DNA from: Ecdyonurus torrentis
Taxonomy: Eukaryota; Arthropoda; Insecta; Ephemeroptera; Heptageniidae
NCBI GenBank assembly: GCA_949318235.1
Contig: OX439131.1
Coordinates: 46,797,147-46,861,146 of the forward strand
Direction: 5' to 3'
DNA: 64,000 nucleotides
Below the pieces are notes generated by a model. The model saw nothing but the letters and a program-made list of their open reading frames with translations. It did no database searches and had not been told where the DNA came from. This document shows, one piece after another, positions 11,243 through 24,262 of the stretch; the stretch's first letter is position 1; every line of letters begins with the position of its first letter. The position numbers and the translations under genes are program-made.

Positions 11243-11572
11243 AGGCGTAGAACACCTTGACCAAAAAACATGTCTAATATCCTAACATACCTAAATATCA
11301 ACGTTGATTTGGCCGGAAATTTTTATTTCTAATTTATTTTCCATTCATGAAATGGTAGATGCGGGTTTATGACGTCACAGCTCACTAGTCCACGCACACG
11401 GAAACAGGCAAGCTATGACGTCATAAACCCGTATCGTATCTGCTATTTTGTGAATGGAAAATAAATTAGAAATCAATGCCTCTGGCCAAATAAACATTGA
11501 TATTTAGGATTGTCAGGACATTAGACATGTTTTTTTGTTCATGGTGTTCTATACCTTTATAAATATTTTTAC
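11243..11572. mobile_element. TTAAAG-ended foldback element
   Basis: Ends TTAAAGGCGTAGAACACCTT and GGTGTTCTATACCTTTA are inverted. Inside are AACGTTGATTTGGCCGGA arms and two TATGACGTCA sites flanking a centre with CACGCACACGG. Confidence 0.65.
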
Positions 11573-12533
11573 ATTATGATTTCAAAAATTGATTGGTTGA
11601 TTGATTGATTTTTATTTTTTTATAGTTCTCTGTAAGGTTAGGTGCATAAAAACGACATTTTCGTTTCATCTCTGTCAATAGATTTCTTTCTTTTTAAAGT
11701 AAAATATTGATTATCGCTGAATATCTGATCGGAAAAGAAATTTGAAATTTAGATAAAGATGACTATTTATTTATTAATACTAAAAACTTGAAATTTAAAT
11801 ATTTTTATTAAAAAGGGGTTAAAAATGACATTTTTAAGTTGCCCAAAACCTCTCAATTTTGAGTATTGGTAATTTTTAATTGATATTTTTTTATCATAGT
11901 TTAAAATAAATCATTTTGAGAAAATGGAATGACAAAGTGCAACAACTGGCAACATAACTGAAAATCTACGTAAATATATTGATATCGTCAAATATATAAT
12001 AAGGCATAAGTTAATAAAGCTGAGAATATGATGATAAACTTGAAAATTACTTCGTTTTAATAAAATTACACTTTTAATTTGAAAATAATAGTTAAAACAT
12101 CAACACTTTTTAATTAAAACAAAAATCTGGAAGTATATAAAAATATAATTTTTGATAATTGAAGTATGATTTAATTTTAAATAAATGGAAAGTTACAAGA
12201 ATTATGAGAACCTTTTTAATAAAACTTTAAGTATGTAGGTTAAGAATGCTTGAAATTTTTGAAAAATTACCAAAAGCAATTATTTTGAAGCACGCAATGT
12301 AAAAACGTTTGTTATTAAGTAGTTTAAAACTGTACTAAATTACGAGAAAACGATAAGTCTTATTACAATAATTTAAAATTGTATGATGTAACTCTATGTT
12401 ATTTGATTTTATAACATGGTTTTTCAATTTAAAGTCCTTAGAACAAGCCAAGTACTCTCACTGCATAAGAATTATTCTTAATATTGTTTTTTTATTGCTG
12501 AGAGATCACAATTGTCATTTTACTGCATGTTAT

Positions 12534-12845
12534 TTAAAGTCATATAGAACACTTTGAACAAAAATTTTGTCTAATATCCTAGCATATACCTAATTATCAA
12601 CGTTAATTTGACCGGAGTAATTGATTTCTAATTTATTTTATATTTACAAAATGTTAGTTGCGGGTTTATGACGGCACAGCTCACCTGGTCCATGTGATCG
12701 GAGCTGTGACGTCATTAACCCGCATTTGGAATTTTGTAAATGGAAACTACAGTAGAAGTCAAAGACTTCGGCTAAATTAACGTTGATATTTAGGTAAGTT
12801 CGGATATTAGACACGTTTTTTTGTTCAAGGTGTTCTACGTCTTTA
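12534..12845. mobile_element. TTAAAG-ended foldback element
   Basis: Ends TTTAAAGTCATATAGAACAC and GGTGTTCTACGTCTTTAAG. Inner arms TATCAACGTTAATTTGACCGG and TGACGTCATTAACCCGC mirror each other. Same family as the copy at 11.2 kb. Confidence 0.65.
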
Positions 12846-12920
12846 AGTAAGGTAGTGAGAGTACTTGGTATTTTCTATAGTTTTTATGTAAATTGAAAGT
12901 CAAAATTAAAAACCAGTAAC

Positions 12921-12951
<31 letters not shown>

Positions 12952-13872
12952 AAAAAAAATTAAAAAAATGGCACTTTTTTGATATTTTTAAAAGTGTGTC
13001 TAGAATCGCTGACGTTAAATTTTTAAGTAAATGAGTAGTTATTTTTCTTCTTCTAAAAACGCCAAGATGATAGTTTTTGCAATGCTAAAGTATAAGATAT
13101 TAATGGGAATGGACACGTTTTCTTACGCCGTCTATGATTGGCTAGCCTGCTACGCCGGTAGCTTCCATTGTGAAGTATTGTCACGGACACAAATAAATAC
13201 GTAATAATTATGCTACCTCAATTTACGACTTGCATTAGACTATTTTTCATTGTTACAAACTTAGTTATCAATTTTTTTTTCCTATAAGAAAAGCATTGAG
13301 TCAACAATTTGATATCTAAATTTGTAACAATGAGAAAATATATTATAATGAAAGTCATGAATTAGAGCAATATTTATTGACAACAGTATAATTTATCCTC
13401 TTGAGTCCCAGTATACAATTCACTGAATATCAGATAATGCAATAGGGAAAAATACAACAAATTGAGATAAAAATATGAAAAATTGGTCCAAAAAACGCTA
13501 TTAAGTTTATTGGAGTTATTTTGAGCATTCTAGATTAGGTAGGGGATCCGTGACATTAAGCAAACGTTTTTGACAAAAGAGACATATTTTTGGACTTCTG
13601 AGGGCTGCACAAAAAGATGCTTAAAATTTACGACACTAATAATTAAAAAAAAAAAAAAAAAAAAAGTCTGGGGCTAAAGAGGGTTATGCTACGTTGTATA
13701 CTAAATGTTCTTTCAAATTTGTGTTTTAAAATTTCAACTGTATTTACTGTAGCATAAATTCCGTGATTTATTTGTGGCTGTGGTTCTGTAGCTACGATGA
13801 GTGGTAAGTTCAGTGCACAGGTCTTAGACTTGTGACGATGTCCAAGACACATTCTCGTGACACATATCTTAC

Positions 13873-13993
13873 CTGATAAGCTCAAAGATCTCAGGCTTTT
13901 CTCTCTCTCGTTGTTTCATGCGCTCCTTCATGGCGGTGATGATGGAATTGGCTTTGTCTTCCGCTCCATGTTTCGAGCTCTTCTCAGCCGCTC
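13873..13993 (-). CDS. unc-13: unc-13 exon, C1-C2B linker start
   Basis: This 121-nt exon has acceptor GTTCCAG and donor ATCAG|GTAAGA, in phase 1 and out phase 2. The split codon A|GA gives Arg1869, then [20 protein letters not shown] and [19 protein letters not shown] follow (residues 1870-1908). This closely matches the family sequence after C1 ([16 protein letters not shown]...). It is a charged helical linker toward the C2B domain. The phase-2 exit fits both alternative exons downstream. Confidence 0.96.
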
Positions 13994-14265
13994 CTGGAAC
14001 ACGCAAAGTCGCCCACGTTAGCACAACATAACTAGGTACAGCTCTGGACAAAAGTTCTCATAAAGTTCCCATTTTTTTATAAAGATAAAATAGTGTGATT
14101 ACGGGTTGCCTATACAAATCATATGGGAACTTTTGGCCAGGCTGTACATACGCTCAATTTAGGTTAAGATATTGTAAAGTAAACAACACGCATTTATCCC
14201 CCAGTTTTAATACTTCACTTCCGCTATTTTCCGCGTTTTGATGGTGGGAAAATATTATTACATGC

Positions 14266-14462
14266 ACTGAAACAAAAAATTACGTAATTTATGCTTCATT
14301 TCTATCATAGCATACATGATACTATGATAAAAACATAAATAATTATGATTTTCAATGTTTTGCAACATATTATACAGTATGGCATATATTATATTATGAT
14401 GTTTTGAACAAATAAAGTGGAAAATGAGCTAGCATAACTATTATTATTATTATTTTCTTTTC
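14266..14462. mobile_element. TA-rich MITE copy
   Basis: Left arm AAATTACGTAATTTATGC and right arm GAGCTAGCATAACTATTATT are recognisable. The inner part is diverged. Confidence 0.55.
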
Positions 14463-14559
14463 TTTCAAAATTGTATCTTTTACTATAGATCTTAGCTGTT
14501 GGGTAAAATCAGAAAAGACACACTGAATGCATTTTCACTACATTTCTAAAGCTAACCTG

Positions 14560-14790
14560 GGTACACTTATTCGGAACATAAATGTTAAACATAAGGAAAT
14601 ACTCCACGGAATATTTCCACGGTTTCTCTAGGCTGTCATGATGAATGCCGGGCTGTGTACTTATAGACCGTGGATGGCCTGTGTGTTCTTTTTCATTGTT
14701 TGAAAAGTCCTTATGTGTTGATAAGACAATGTCTTGACTGTGATTGGTGTAGCACGATAACACAATTTGGCAAGCAAAAATAAAATAATA
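14560..14790 (+). mobile_element. tRNA-derived SINE, 5'-truncated copy
   Basis: This copy carries the 3' body and tail of the SINE in the opposite orientation: CACGGTTTCTCTAGGCTGTC, GATAAGACAATGTCTTGACT, then GGCAAGC followed by an A-rich tail. The tRNA-like head is missing, as expected for a 5'-truncated insertion. Confidence 0.65.
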
Positions 14791-14940
14791 ATAAATAGCG
14801 AGGTAGGTTCAAAACTGATTGCAGGTAAGTTGTATGGATTGCCAGCTCTGTGTTCTCAACACCTGCAGCCCTTTCCAATAATCATAATAACATTCATAAA
14901 AACGTCATTAAATTTGCAAGAAATTGGAATATATAGCAGC

Positions 14941-15162
14941 TACACGGAAAGAATAAATTACGTAATTTATGCTACGTTTATGTCATTATAGCATAAGTAA
15001 AGCTAAATTAGAAGAATACAAATAACTATGCTGTACAACATAATATTTATGCTATTTAACATAGTTATTATGCATTATAGCATAAATTATGCTGTATTGA
15101 ACAAATTGTGCTGAAAATGAGCTAGCATAATTATTACGTATTAATTTTTGTCGGTGTACATA
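14941..15162. mobile_element. TA-rich MITE, best-preserved copy
   Basis: This is the cleanest copy: ends TACACGGAAAGAATAAATTA and, on the right, ATTTTTGTCGGTGTA form terminal inverted repeats flanked by TA. About 220 bp, made of TTATGC/GCATAA palindromes. No ORF. Confidence 0.65.
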
Positions 15163-15580
15163 GCACAGAAATGCTGAAGTGCTGAAATGTGCACCACTGC
15201 TGTTTTTAACAGTGTATATACAGTATGAAGGTTAACTATTGATTGGTACTTAACACTTATATACACATGGTAAAACACGTTGAAACATAATAAAATATAC
15301 TTCATGTAACATTTTACGTATTTTTAAAATGTAATTTAATCTTGTTTGATATTAAAATAAGGATGTTAATTTTAGTATCGATTTATCTGCTCTTACATTA
15401 CATGTCACCTCGTGACAGATGACGTGTTTCTGACGTCACTGTCTCGTCGGCGTAAACTGAACTGAAACTAAACGTGAACTGAACCTAGTACAGCGCAAAA
15501 ATATTAAATAATAATAATATGCTTTAATGACATAAATACAACAAAAGTTACATAATTTTTTTTCCCATAAGTAATGAAAA

Positions 15581-16496
15581 ATTCAGTCTTGTAGTTGTTA
15601 ACGTAAAATCGTTAACGTTAAGTTAACTATAACGTTAACTGGTTATTTCTATAATATGGATTAACAACAAAGCAAAAAGTAACGTTATAGTTATAGATTA
15701 ACAAAAATTGAAATTAACATAGCGATAACGCAACATTACTTTTCGAAAGAAAGTTTTACTTTATACTGACTAAAAAAAAAATCAACTGAAAAAGTGAGAT
15801 AAATAATAAATAAAATCAACATTTTATTTACAAATGAGTAAATATAAGTAAAATATTAACTTTATAAAATGTTAAACTTATGAAGTTACGAATAATCATA
15901 AAAAAATACATATATCGTCTAAAAAAGCTGTTAAAGGCCTTGTCAACTTACTTTGTTATTTTTTAGAATACTAGACTGATAATTACCATACCTTATTATC
16001 CATGAATTAGACACCAACACGTTGATTTTGTAGTTATTTTTATTTATTTTCTTTTTGACTGTTATATCACGTATCTGACGTCACATGTACCGCCGTATGT
16101 ATGTACCGCCGCCAATCACAGTCACCGCTCTGCTCACGTGATAAATTGAAGCCCCTCCCTCAGGTTCTTTACCCCTATCACGGCCCCATCGGTACATTGT
16201 GACGTTGCAGTTACGTGATACAACAGTCAAAAAGAAAATAAATAAAAATAAATACAAAATCAACGTGATGGTGTCTAATTCATGGATATTAGGGTATGGT
16301 AATTATCAATCTAGTATTCTAAATGATAAAAAAGTAAGTTGACAAGGGCTTTAAAGTTATAGTTAACGCAAGTTAACTTTAAAGGTAACGTTATAGTTGG
16401 GGAGACTTTAGAGTTAACATTATCGTTAAAGTTATAATTTAATATGAAATTAACGTTAACGTTATAGAAAATTTAGATAACGTCTACAAGACTGGA
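15581..16496. mobile_element. Nested foldbacks: GTTAACG-rich outer, TTAA-flanked inner
   Basis: The outer ends CAGTCTTGTAGTTGTTAACG and AACGTCTACAAGACTG are inverted and border arms rich in GTTAACG. Between them lies a 424-bp element (15931-16354) with ends TTAAAGGCCTTGTCAACTTA and TAAGTTGACAAGGGCTTTAA and a GC-rich centre holding TCACGTGATAAATTGAAGCC and two TGACGT sites. Confidence 0.65.
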
Positions 16497-17676
16497 AAAG
16501 AACAAGTTCTATCAAGCTATGCAATACAATGTTTTATCTTAATTATAAAGAGATTATTGATCTAAAATATGTTGTCTCCCTATGACGTCATGAAGTTTGC
16601 AAGTAAAATTTCATTAACAGATCAGAAGTTAGTTAATCACAAGTGACGGCAATCCAATACAGACACATCACAAAACCAGCAACCTTCATTTAAATCCTAC
16701 TTTAAGAGAAATATATTTCTCAAAGTTGACAATTTTACTCGTGCAAAAGTTTATAGAAAATTTAATTTACGAGATTGAGGCACAGATGTTGTTTAAATGA
16801 AAATGTTACATTTTTATGCCTGAAAATGAACAAAATGAGGGGGGGGGGGTAATGGGCTTTATTTTATTTAAAAATATAATTTATTGCATTTGTTTTGTTA
16901 AATATAATATATATTAACAAAATGAAACAAAAAATATCTACATATTTTTGTATAAAATTGAGTTCAGTAAATTTTAAATTACAATTTTTTTTATTAATAG
17001 CTGAAATGAGTAAAAATATCGTGTTTTTATCATGGTAATTCAAATAATATATGTTTAAAAGGAATATAATATATAATTTTTAGCTAATACAACAATGGAG
17101 GTTATCGGTTTAAAAAGTACATTCTATGGCTTAAAACACGTAAAAGTATGTTTAGTATTTCTTGTTTAAATTTCTCCAAAATCAGCGGAGTAGTTTTCTC
17201 AAAAATCTCAAAAAACGTGTTTTTCCCGATACACGTAATGTTAAATTAGAGGACCCTTAGCTTTCCCTGAGTCTCCCCTCGCGATATACCGATAAGCTTC
17301 ATATTTTTCCACCTCTGGAAAGTATTTGTAATTAATTAAAAAAATGCATTATTAACAAACAAAACAAATCAGAAAAACAGGTTCATTTAATTTTTACTGT
17401 TGTTGTACCATATCTTTTTGTTTACATAGAATTCATAGAATAACAAACGTAAAAATAAATAGAACTTTTTTTAAATTTATCGTATTAACTAGAGGCTGTA
17501 TGGGATTTATATATAATTAAAAATATTTTTAATTGTAAAAAGACAAAAAATAATAAAAATAATGCAATGACATAATTATATGCACATATCAAATAAGGTA
17601 TTTATTTATTTAGATATTAAACTGTATGAGGAAAGAAAAGTATTATACTACCACCATCACTGATACCATTATATAT

Positions 17677-17680
<4 letters not shown>

Positions 17681-17758
<78 letters not shown>
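17681..17758. repeat. (TA)n microsatellite
   Basis: Uninterrupted TA dinucleotides, about 39 units. Confidence 0.97.
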
Positions 17759-17764
<6 letters not shown>

Positions 17765-18424
17765 GTGTAGTGTCCTGCAATATTTACTATGCACGAGGTG
17801 CGATAATACTGTAAGCTCAAGTTAATCCATGTTTAATTAAAGTTTCTATCAAAGAAACGACAACCCTCTGAATAGGTATAGAAATACATGTTCTGTATTT
17901 TAATATATTTGCACGTCTTTGTGTGAACTTGTATTCATATTATAATAAATATACAAAGCAAAGTCTTACTTGTCGTGCACAGTGAAGGCACAAGATCAAC
18001 ATTATACATCACAGAGTGAATGTACATTTATGTCACTGTACTTTACTTGCAAGCTTATTTTCATTTGATTTCAAATAGAGATTACGTGAATACATTATAT
18101 TACATACGTTAAGTTATAGGGTGTATCCGTATGACGTCATACTGAATGCGCTTCAACGTCATACTGGAACGATGAGAAGCCTTGCTCAGCATAGGACAAT
18201 CTTCGTTTATGGCTGTTTTCTTTGGGAAATTGCGTAATTTTTGGTTATTATTATATTTCTCATATACTTGAGATATAAATTCAACCTATTAACAGCATCA
18301 TTGCTCTCAAAAATGTTGCTTAATATTTTTAAACTGGCAAAATGAGCTATTTTCCTTTACCAGACCATGTTAGTGAGTGATACAATATGGCTTCGACTTT
18401 AACAGGAATACATACATCAGAAAT

Positions 18425-18715
18425 GTTTCCACGGACTATATATTCACAGCCTGGCATTCACCATGATAACCTATAGAGAAACCGTGGAAACGTCTAGGCA
18501 GCCTGGACGGTGCAATAACATCAACATGCTCCTCCCGAACGCTGTGTGTCGTCATGGAATTTATTAAAAACGGCTCGTGCAACGTTTTTTGCTCTCTCTC
18601 ACACTTCACGTACGCACCCAGCTGTGGCTTTAACCTGTACTCGGTGAGGAGTACAGAGTTACGAGTTAGCTGCCTTCACCACTCGGCTAAACCAGCTCGG
18701 TGAATTCACTCCCTT
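18425..18715 (-). mobile_element. tRNA-derived SINE, 3'-truncated copy
   Basis: This copy matches the tRNA head and the adjoining body of the 55.1-55.5 kb element, including CCACTCGGCTAAACCAGC, TACTCGGTGAGGAGTACAGA and CTCCCGAACGCTGTGTGTCG. The B-box is decayed (GGTTAAAGCC). The poly-A end is missing. Confidence 0.65.
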
Positions 18716-18845
18716 ATCTAATGCTCAATATTCTTGAAATTTTAATAACAGCCAGTTTTTACCATTAAAAATGGCACCAAAATATAAGGCGGTCATATAT
18801 GAACTTTTCTAAACACAATCCTTAACAATAAAAATAAAATTTTTA

Positions 18846-19085
<240 letters not shown>

Positions 19086-19724
19086 TCAAATCACAGTTTA
19101 ATATCTTGGCATCCACATGCATCGCCGAGTCAAATCTTAAGTATCCATGTTAATATATAATTACGTATATTATATGTATACGCTGCATGCCACTCGCATC
19201 CCAAGCTCGCGAAATACTACACGCTAAGTGGCTACGCAATCGCTATCACAAGAAATTACCAACATTTTCTTTCATGTGTCGCAGGCTGCATTTTTTAGCG
19301 AATTTTTTTGTTTCTTCAAAAATAATAGTAAAAAGAAAAAATATATATTAGGGGATTTTGTGTTTAAAATGTTATTCTACAATACTCTAAACAAACTGTA
19401 CTATGCTCTAAGACCATCATATTTACGCAAAACTTATCAATAGCTTCACAAAAGGGTTAAAAATTGTAATTTAGGCAACACTAGAATACAATACAAAGAC
19501 ATCCTAAAAAATAAAAATAAAATGCAACGATGCATCGAATGCATTTTTTTATGTATTACATACATATTTTATGCATTAAATTGACTCAAATTATGCAGAA
19601 AATATTACGTATGTAATACATAAAAAAAGTGTTGCATTTTTTTTAACAGTGCATATAAAACAAAAGAAAGTACAAAGTATACTCTAGTATAATTTTACAA
19701 ATTCCTTTGAAAATCTTGTACACA

Positions 19725-19965
19725 ATTTCACAATGTTTTCAACGGTTATGACGTTACTAAACGTTGATAATCGAACGTAAATGATGTCAAAAGTGTTAGG
19801 ATCACAATAGAATAAACGTCAAATTGTAAACATGTATTATTTTTTCCATTCGATCTTAACGCTTTTTTGCAACGCCACTTACGTGTTTATCACTTTTAGT
19901 GACGTCATTATCTACAATATTATTGAAGCATTTCAAAACTGTGTATACGTTTTTTTAACGCTCAC
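19725..19965. mobile_element. CRE-carrying foldback element, diverged
   Basis: It has GGTTATGACGTTACTAAACG, AACGTAAATGATGTCAAAAG and TTTTAGTGACGTCATTATCT, so one CRE is intact and the others have point changes. Confidence 0.5.
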
Positions 19966-20774
19966 TTTTTTTATAGTGTCACCTTTATCAAGATTGTAAA
20001 GCTCTTTGCCTTTTCTTTACAAGTTTTCTTCCCAGTTTGTGAGGCTACAGAAAGAGACGTTATATGGGTAACTATGATAGTCTTATCTTATGAAGTATGA
20101 GTGAAAAGTAATTCTGTTTAGAGTATAGTGAATTAAAAAAAAAATTGTGCTACTAGTCAATTTCAACTATGTTTCTAAGTTGAAAAAATAGTAACATTTC
20201 AAAATGCGAAAAAAAAAATCAAAAGTTTCATTTCAATACTAATTTATTTAATAAATAAAAAAAAAAAAAGAAATTTAACGGGAATTTTATATATTGGATA
20301 GTAGGTGAGTTTTAATTTTACTATTTTAAAAAATTTCATAACAATTTAAGGAGTGAAATTAGGGAGTTATTTTTTTTTTTATTTATTTTTTTTTTTGAAA
20401 TCTCAAATTTAATAATCCCCATCAAAAATTTAAAAAACCTATTATATATAAAAATAAAAATGTATTTTTGTGTGCCAAATTGTTTCTAAATATTTCTGTA
20501 TATTTTGTTTCTATTCTAAATTCAGTACGATCTTACGAAAACTTGAGTGCATGACTTTTGAATTATGATTTCTGTAGCGGCATTCACACTCGTATAGCGC
20601 TTTGGTCGACAAACAAACAAACAAACACACATTCGGACATACATAGCAATATGATGAGAGTTCTTATCAACCAAATTATGTATCATAATACACTCTAAAA
20701 ACAAAATCTTTCTTGAAAACTTTATAAATATTAAGTTGTTGTTTTTTAGTTTTTTTTTTTTAGTATTATAGAAT

Positions 20775-21092
20775 AGAACCGCGTTTTCACAAATTTATAC
20801 TTCCTGCATAACAAAGGGTCTAAATGGGTTTTCTACATTCGCAGTTGGCATTGAATGATGCCTACGATCAATCAAAAACGTTTAAAATAGTGTAACCAAT
20901 CAGATCACGCGTTACATAGCACTTCGAAGTGCTATGTAACGTGCAATCTGATTGGTTACCCTAATTTTCGCGCTTTTGATTGGTCATAATCATCACGCAA
21001 TGCCCCCTGCAAACATAGGCCACACTTTTAGACCCTTTGTTATGCAGGAAGCCTAAAATTGTGGAAATGCATTTCTCTTCTTGAAAAGGTCT
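20775..21092. mobile_element. Foldback element (ATTGGTTACCCTA family)
   Basis: A perfect centre palindrome ACATAGCACTTCGAAGTGCT sits between arms ACCAATCAGATCACGCG and AATCTGATTGGTTACCC. Outer arms are CACAAATTTATACTTCCTGC and GCAGGAAGCCTAAAATTGTG. Confidence 0.65.
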
Positions 21093-22285
21093 AATTAATA
21101 GAAATGACGTCATGAAGAGCTACTAATAAACTTATGAGAAAAATGTTAATGACGTCACAAGTGTTCCCTGACAAAAATTGCTAAAAAAATCTATGGATAA
21201 TTTTGCATATTTTTCCATGGAAAAGCTATGTTTTCCATAGAAAAGTCTTTCAAAATTCTTTCAATAGCAATTTTAAGGATATTTTTGGCAGGTATACGAA
21301 CATAATGTTAGTCTTTTATGAATTAATGCCGTTTTTATTTGTGTTTAGCACTTATGATGTTTATGGGTTTTCTTCTTTAAAAAATCAGTTCTATATGACT
21401 ATTTAATATTTACAATATATGTAAAAGAGTGCAAAACTATAATAAAGTTTTCAATATTAATTTTTGTTTTACAGTGTATATTTCTTGCAAGCTGTGATCA
21501 ACAACTTTACTGATTTTGTTCACATTTCTAATAGTTGCAACTAATTTGTAAACATAACCCTAAGAATCACAGTAATAATAAAATAAAATAAAAGTTTATC
21601 AACATTTGAAATTTTGTTTTTGTATTACATTCCGAACTAAAATAAATTTGTGTATAACTTGTGTTACTAAATGATTTTTTTTTTCAAATGCCTTTTTTTA
21701 TATATAAATAATTTTTAAATCTATTCCTAATCTTTCCTACGTGATATAAGCTTAAAGCACAGTAGGGAATTTGCCTAATAAAAACTATATAATATTTTTT
21801 TTTATGGTATGATATAATAATAGTATATTGATGAATAAATAGCCAAAAACTAGCATTAAAAATTACCAATTAATTTACTAAATATGTTGATAATAATATA
21901 ATAATAATTCTAAAAATAATTTAGGATAATAATTTAGTGCATCATCAGAATAATAATAGTAATAATTAGATAATATATAAAAATATTGCAAGCGATAAAA
22001 ACAAAACTGATGTTATAGTAAGAAACAACAAGTAAGTCTAGTTGATAAAAATCAGTTTGGTGATGTTGTTTTAGTAAGTATAAAGAATGAGAAAAAATAC
22101 ACAGAAGAAAAATTACAAATAAAGAAGAGTTGAAGAGTGTTTAATGTAAAAATGTGAGAGTATTGGAAACAATTAAAACTAATTACACGTACATCTAGAA
22201 ATGATCGAGTGGTTTTTCTGTTAACCCAATATGTAAGAAATGGAAGTGTTAAAAACTGAACCATACGAGATAATGGGTGCTTATG

Positions 22286-22450
22286 TAGATGTTTAAAAAC
22301 TGGAGAAGGAAGTGCTGGAAACGGAAATCACGTGACGGTAATAGTGGGAGGTAACTTTGCGCCAGTAGTAAGCTAGGCCTGAGCTACCTCACACTTTTAA
22401 CATCACGTGGTATCCTTTTCCGGCACTTCCGTTTCCGGTTTGTAGCTTTA
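22286..22450. mobile_element. CACGTG foldback element
   Basis: Arms GGAAGTGCTGGAAACGGAAA / TTTTCCGGCACTTCCGTTTC, with ATCACGTGAC and CATCACGTGG. The centre AAGCTAGGCCTGAGC matches other copies. Confidence 0.6.
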
Positions 22451-22465
22451 AATATAGACCGCTTA

Positions 22466-22637
22466 TGTTTACTCAAAATATGGAAAAGGAAGTGCCGGAA
22501 GAGGAAACCACGTGACGGTAAAAGTGGAAGGTAGCTCACGCCTAGCTTGCTGCTGGCACCAACTTTCCTCCCACTTTTACCGTCACGTGGTTTCCTCTTC
22601 CGGTCACTTCGTGTTCCGCATTTTGAGTAAACATAAG
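22466..22637. mobile_element. CACGTG foldback element, adjacent second copy
   Basis: It starts TTTATGTTTACTCAAAATAT and ends ATTTTGAGTAAACATAAGC. Only 15 bp separate it from the previous copy, and its centre runs in the opposite orientation (GCTCACGCCTAGC). Confidence 0.65.
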
Positions 22638-23277
22638 CAGTCATAGAGAAGTTCACAATAAGCTGAAAATATACCATGTTACGATTGATCAAACCATCGT
22701 AAAAATTACCTTTTGACCAATCGCAACACGTCTCTAAAGTTTTTCAGTTTATTGCTACCAGCACATTAGCATTCATAATCATATGGTTTCTGCTTCCGGA
22801 ACTTCCGTTTCCGATTCAGGTTTACAGAAATTCCTAATGCGGGCAAAGAGGTCTGCTTCAATATGAAGACTCATGGTTCTGGTATAATATAATGCGCGGC
22901 AATGGCAAATTTTAAAATAATAATATACTTAAAATTTAAGAAGTTACAAAAACTAATCTTTCATTTAAGTTATCATTTAAATTACATAATAATAATTTTT
23001 TTTTTTTAAATCAATGCTAATGTTAAATTCAGCGCACTTTGCACCGGAATCACATGTCACCATCTTGAAGTGCACTTCCTCTCTCACACTCGTTCACACC
23101 TAATATAGTACCTGTCTATTTTATATATGAGACTAAAACAAGAAAAACATAGAACTAAACTCTAAAAAAATAATCAGTATTATAAGACAAAAACAAAATT
23201 GATATATAATAATATATAATATACAGAAGCAACGGATGGGTTTTAGCGCGGAAGCTGTCAAGATTTTTGAATGTTAC

Positions 23278-23301
23278 CTGCTCCAGAGGAATGCGGGCTG
23301 A
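23278..23301 (-). CDS. unc-13: Candidate 24-nt cassette micro-exon (SARIPLEQ)
   Basis: The minus strand shows a long pyrimidine-rich tract ending TATCCTTTGCAG, then 24 bases coding SARIPLEQ, then the donor GAGCAG|GTAACA. Phases are 0/0, matching the flanking exons, so inclusion would insert eight residues between NDEEL and KMHVYKK, right before the C1 domain. The family does not need these residues there, so if real this is an optional exon. Sequence around it is unusually GC-rich for this intron and includes a TCAC-repeat pyrimidine block. Confidence 0.5.
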
Positions 23302-23545
23302 CTGCAAAGGATAATACGCATGAAGAAGAGAGAAGAGATAGGGCTCAAGGGGGTGTGAGTGAGTGAGTGAGTTTTGACTGCTTAAGATCAAAGAATTGAA
23401 ACTTCCCATTTATTGATATCATTCTTCAACGCGGTTATACAAAATTACAAATCAACACCAAATTTAGTAAATTAATTCCCAATTACCACCAAAATTAGTT
23501 AATTTAGTCCCAATGAAACACCAAAATAACATAATTATGCAATTA

Positions 23546-23736
23546 CACGGAGAAATAAATACGTAGTAGATATATTCGTCAATTTATTTAAAACAATATA
23601 AATTATGCTATAATTAGTGACTATAGCATAATAGTTGTATTTTACAGCATTATTGCATAAATCAAAATTAGCAATATTTCTGCTATTTACACAGTATAAA
23701 TTACGTAAGTTATTTATTTCTCGTGTTTCAATTTCA
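23546..23736. mobile_element. TA-rich MITE copy
   Basis: It begins TTACACGGAGAAATAAATAC and ends ATTACGTAAGTTATTTATTT followed by CTCGTGT, the two inverted ends of the family. Confidence 0.55.
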
Positions 23737-24262
23737 ACTGAAAATTTCTCTTTAAAATATTGTTTACAATTCTTGTCTTAAGTAGCAAAACAGAAAGATA
23801 TTGATAAAAAAAATAAATTGCGTGTAAAAAAAATAACGTGCCATTTTATAAGGCATATAAATTATAATATAATATATAACAAAATGAGGGAGTGGGAGTG
23901 TCACTTACATTGAAAAAGAAAAATTAAAGGTTTTTTCTTCTATTCTACTACATAGAAAATAAAGATAGAGAGATAGACAGAGAGATAGATGAAAAGAATT
24001 AAAAAAACAAAACATTTTTTTTATTTAAGTTATAATAATAGTAATAAGGAAGAGCCTCTTATCTACACGAGGCATTATTTATAATAGAGATTTAAATATA
24101 TGTATAAAACATCATCGCAAACAAACACTTTGGTTATTTATTTATTTTATAGTTTTTAAAAAAGTTCAACAAGAGGGGAAAGGGGTGTTAAAAATATTGT
24201 GAATATATATTACTAAAACATCGATCAAATTGGTTTTATAGATTAAGAATTATAATGCTTAC

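Larger units (their letters stand above)
6235..13872 (-). other. unc-13: unc-13 intron, 7.6 kb
   Basis: The intron holds foldbacks at 6465-6745, 8625-8800, 10132-10255, 10444-10728, 11252-11555 and 12541-12838, a CRE-type element at 8235-8520, and a nested pair at 7600-8060. The 184-codon open frame over 9801-10355 (minus strand) is low-complexity and overlaps two foldbacks, so it is not called. Confidence 0.75.

Noticed and set aside
18640..18710. A possible functional tRNA gene
   Set aside because: The A and B boxes belong to a SINE head. The B box is decayed and no proper cloverleaf acceptor stem was found.
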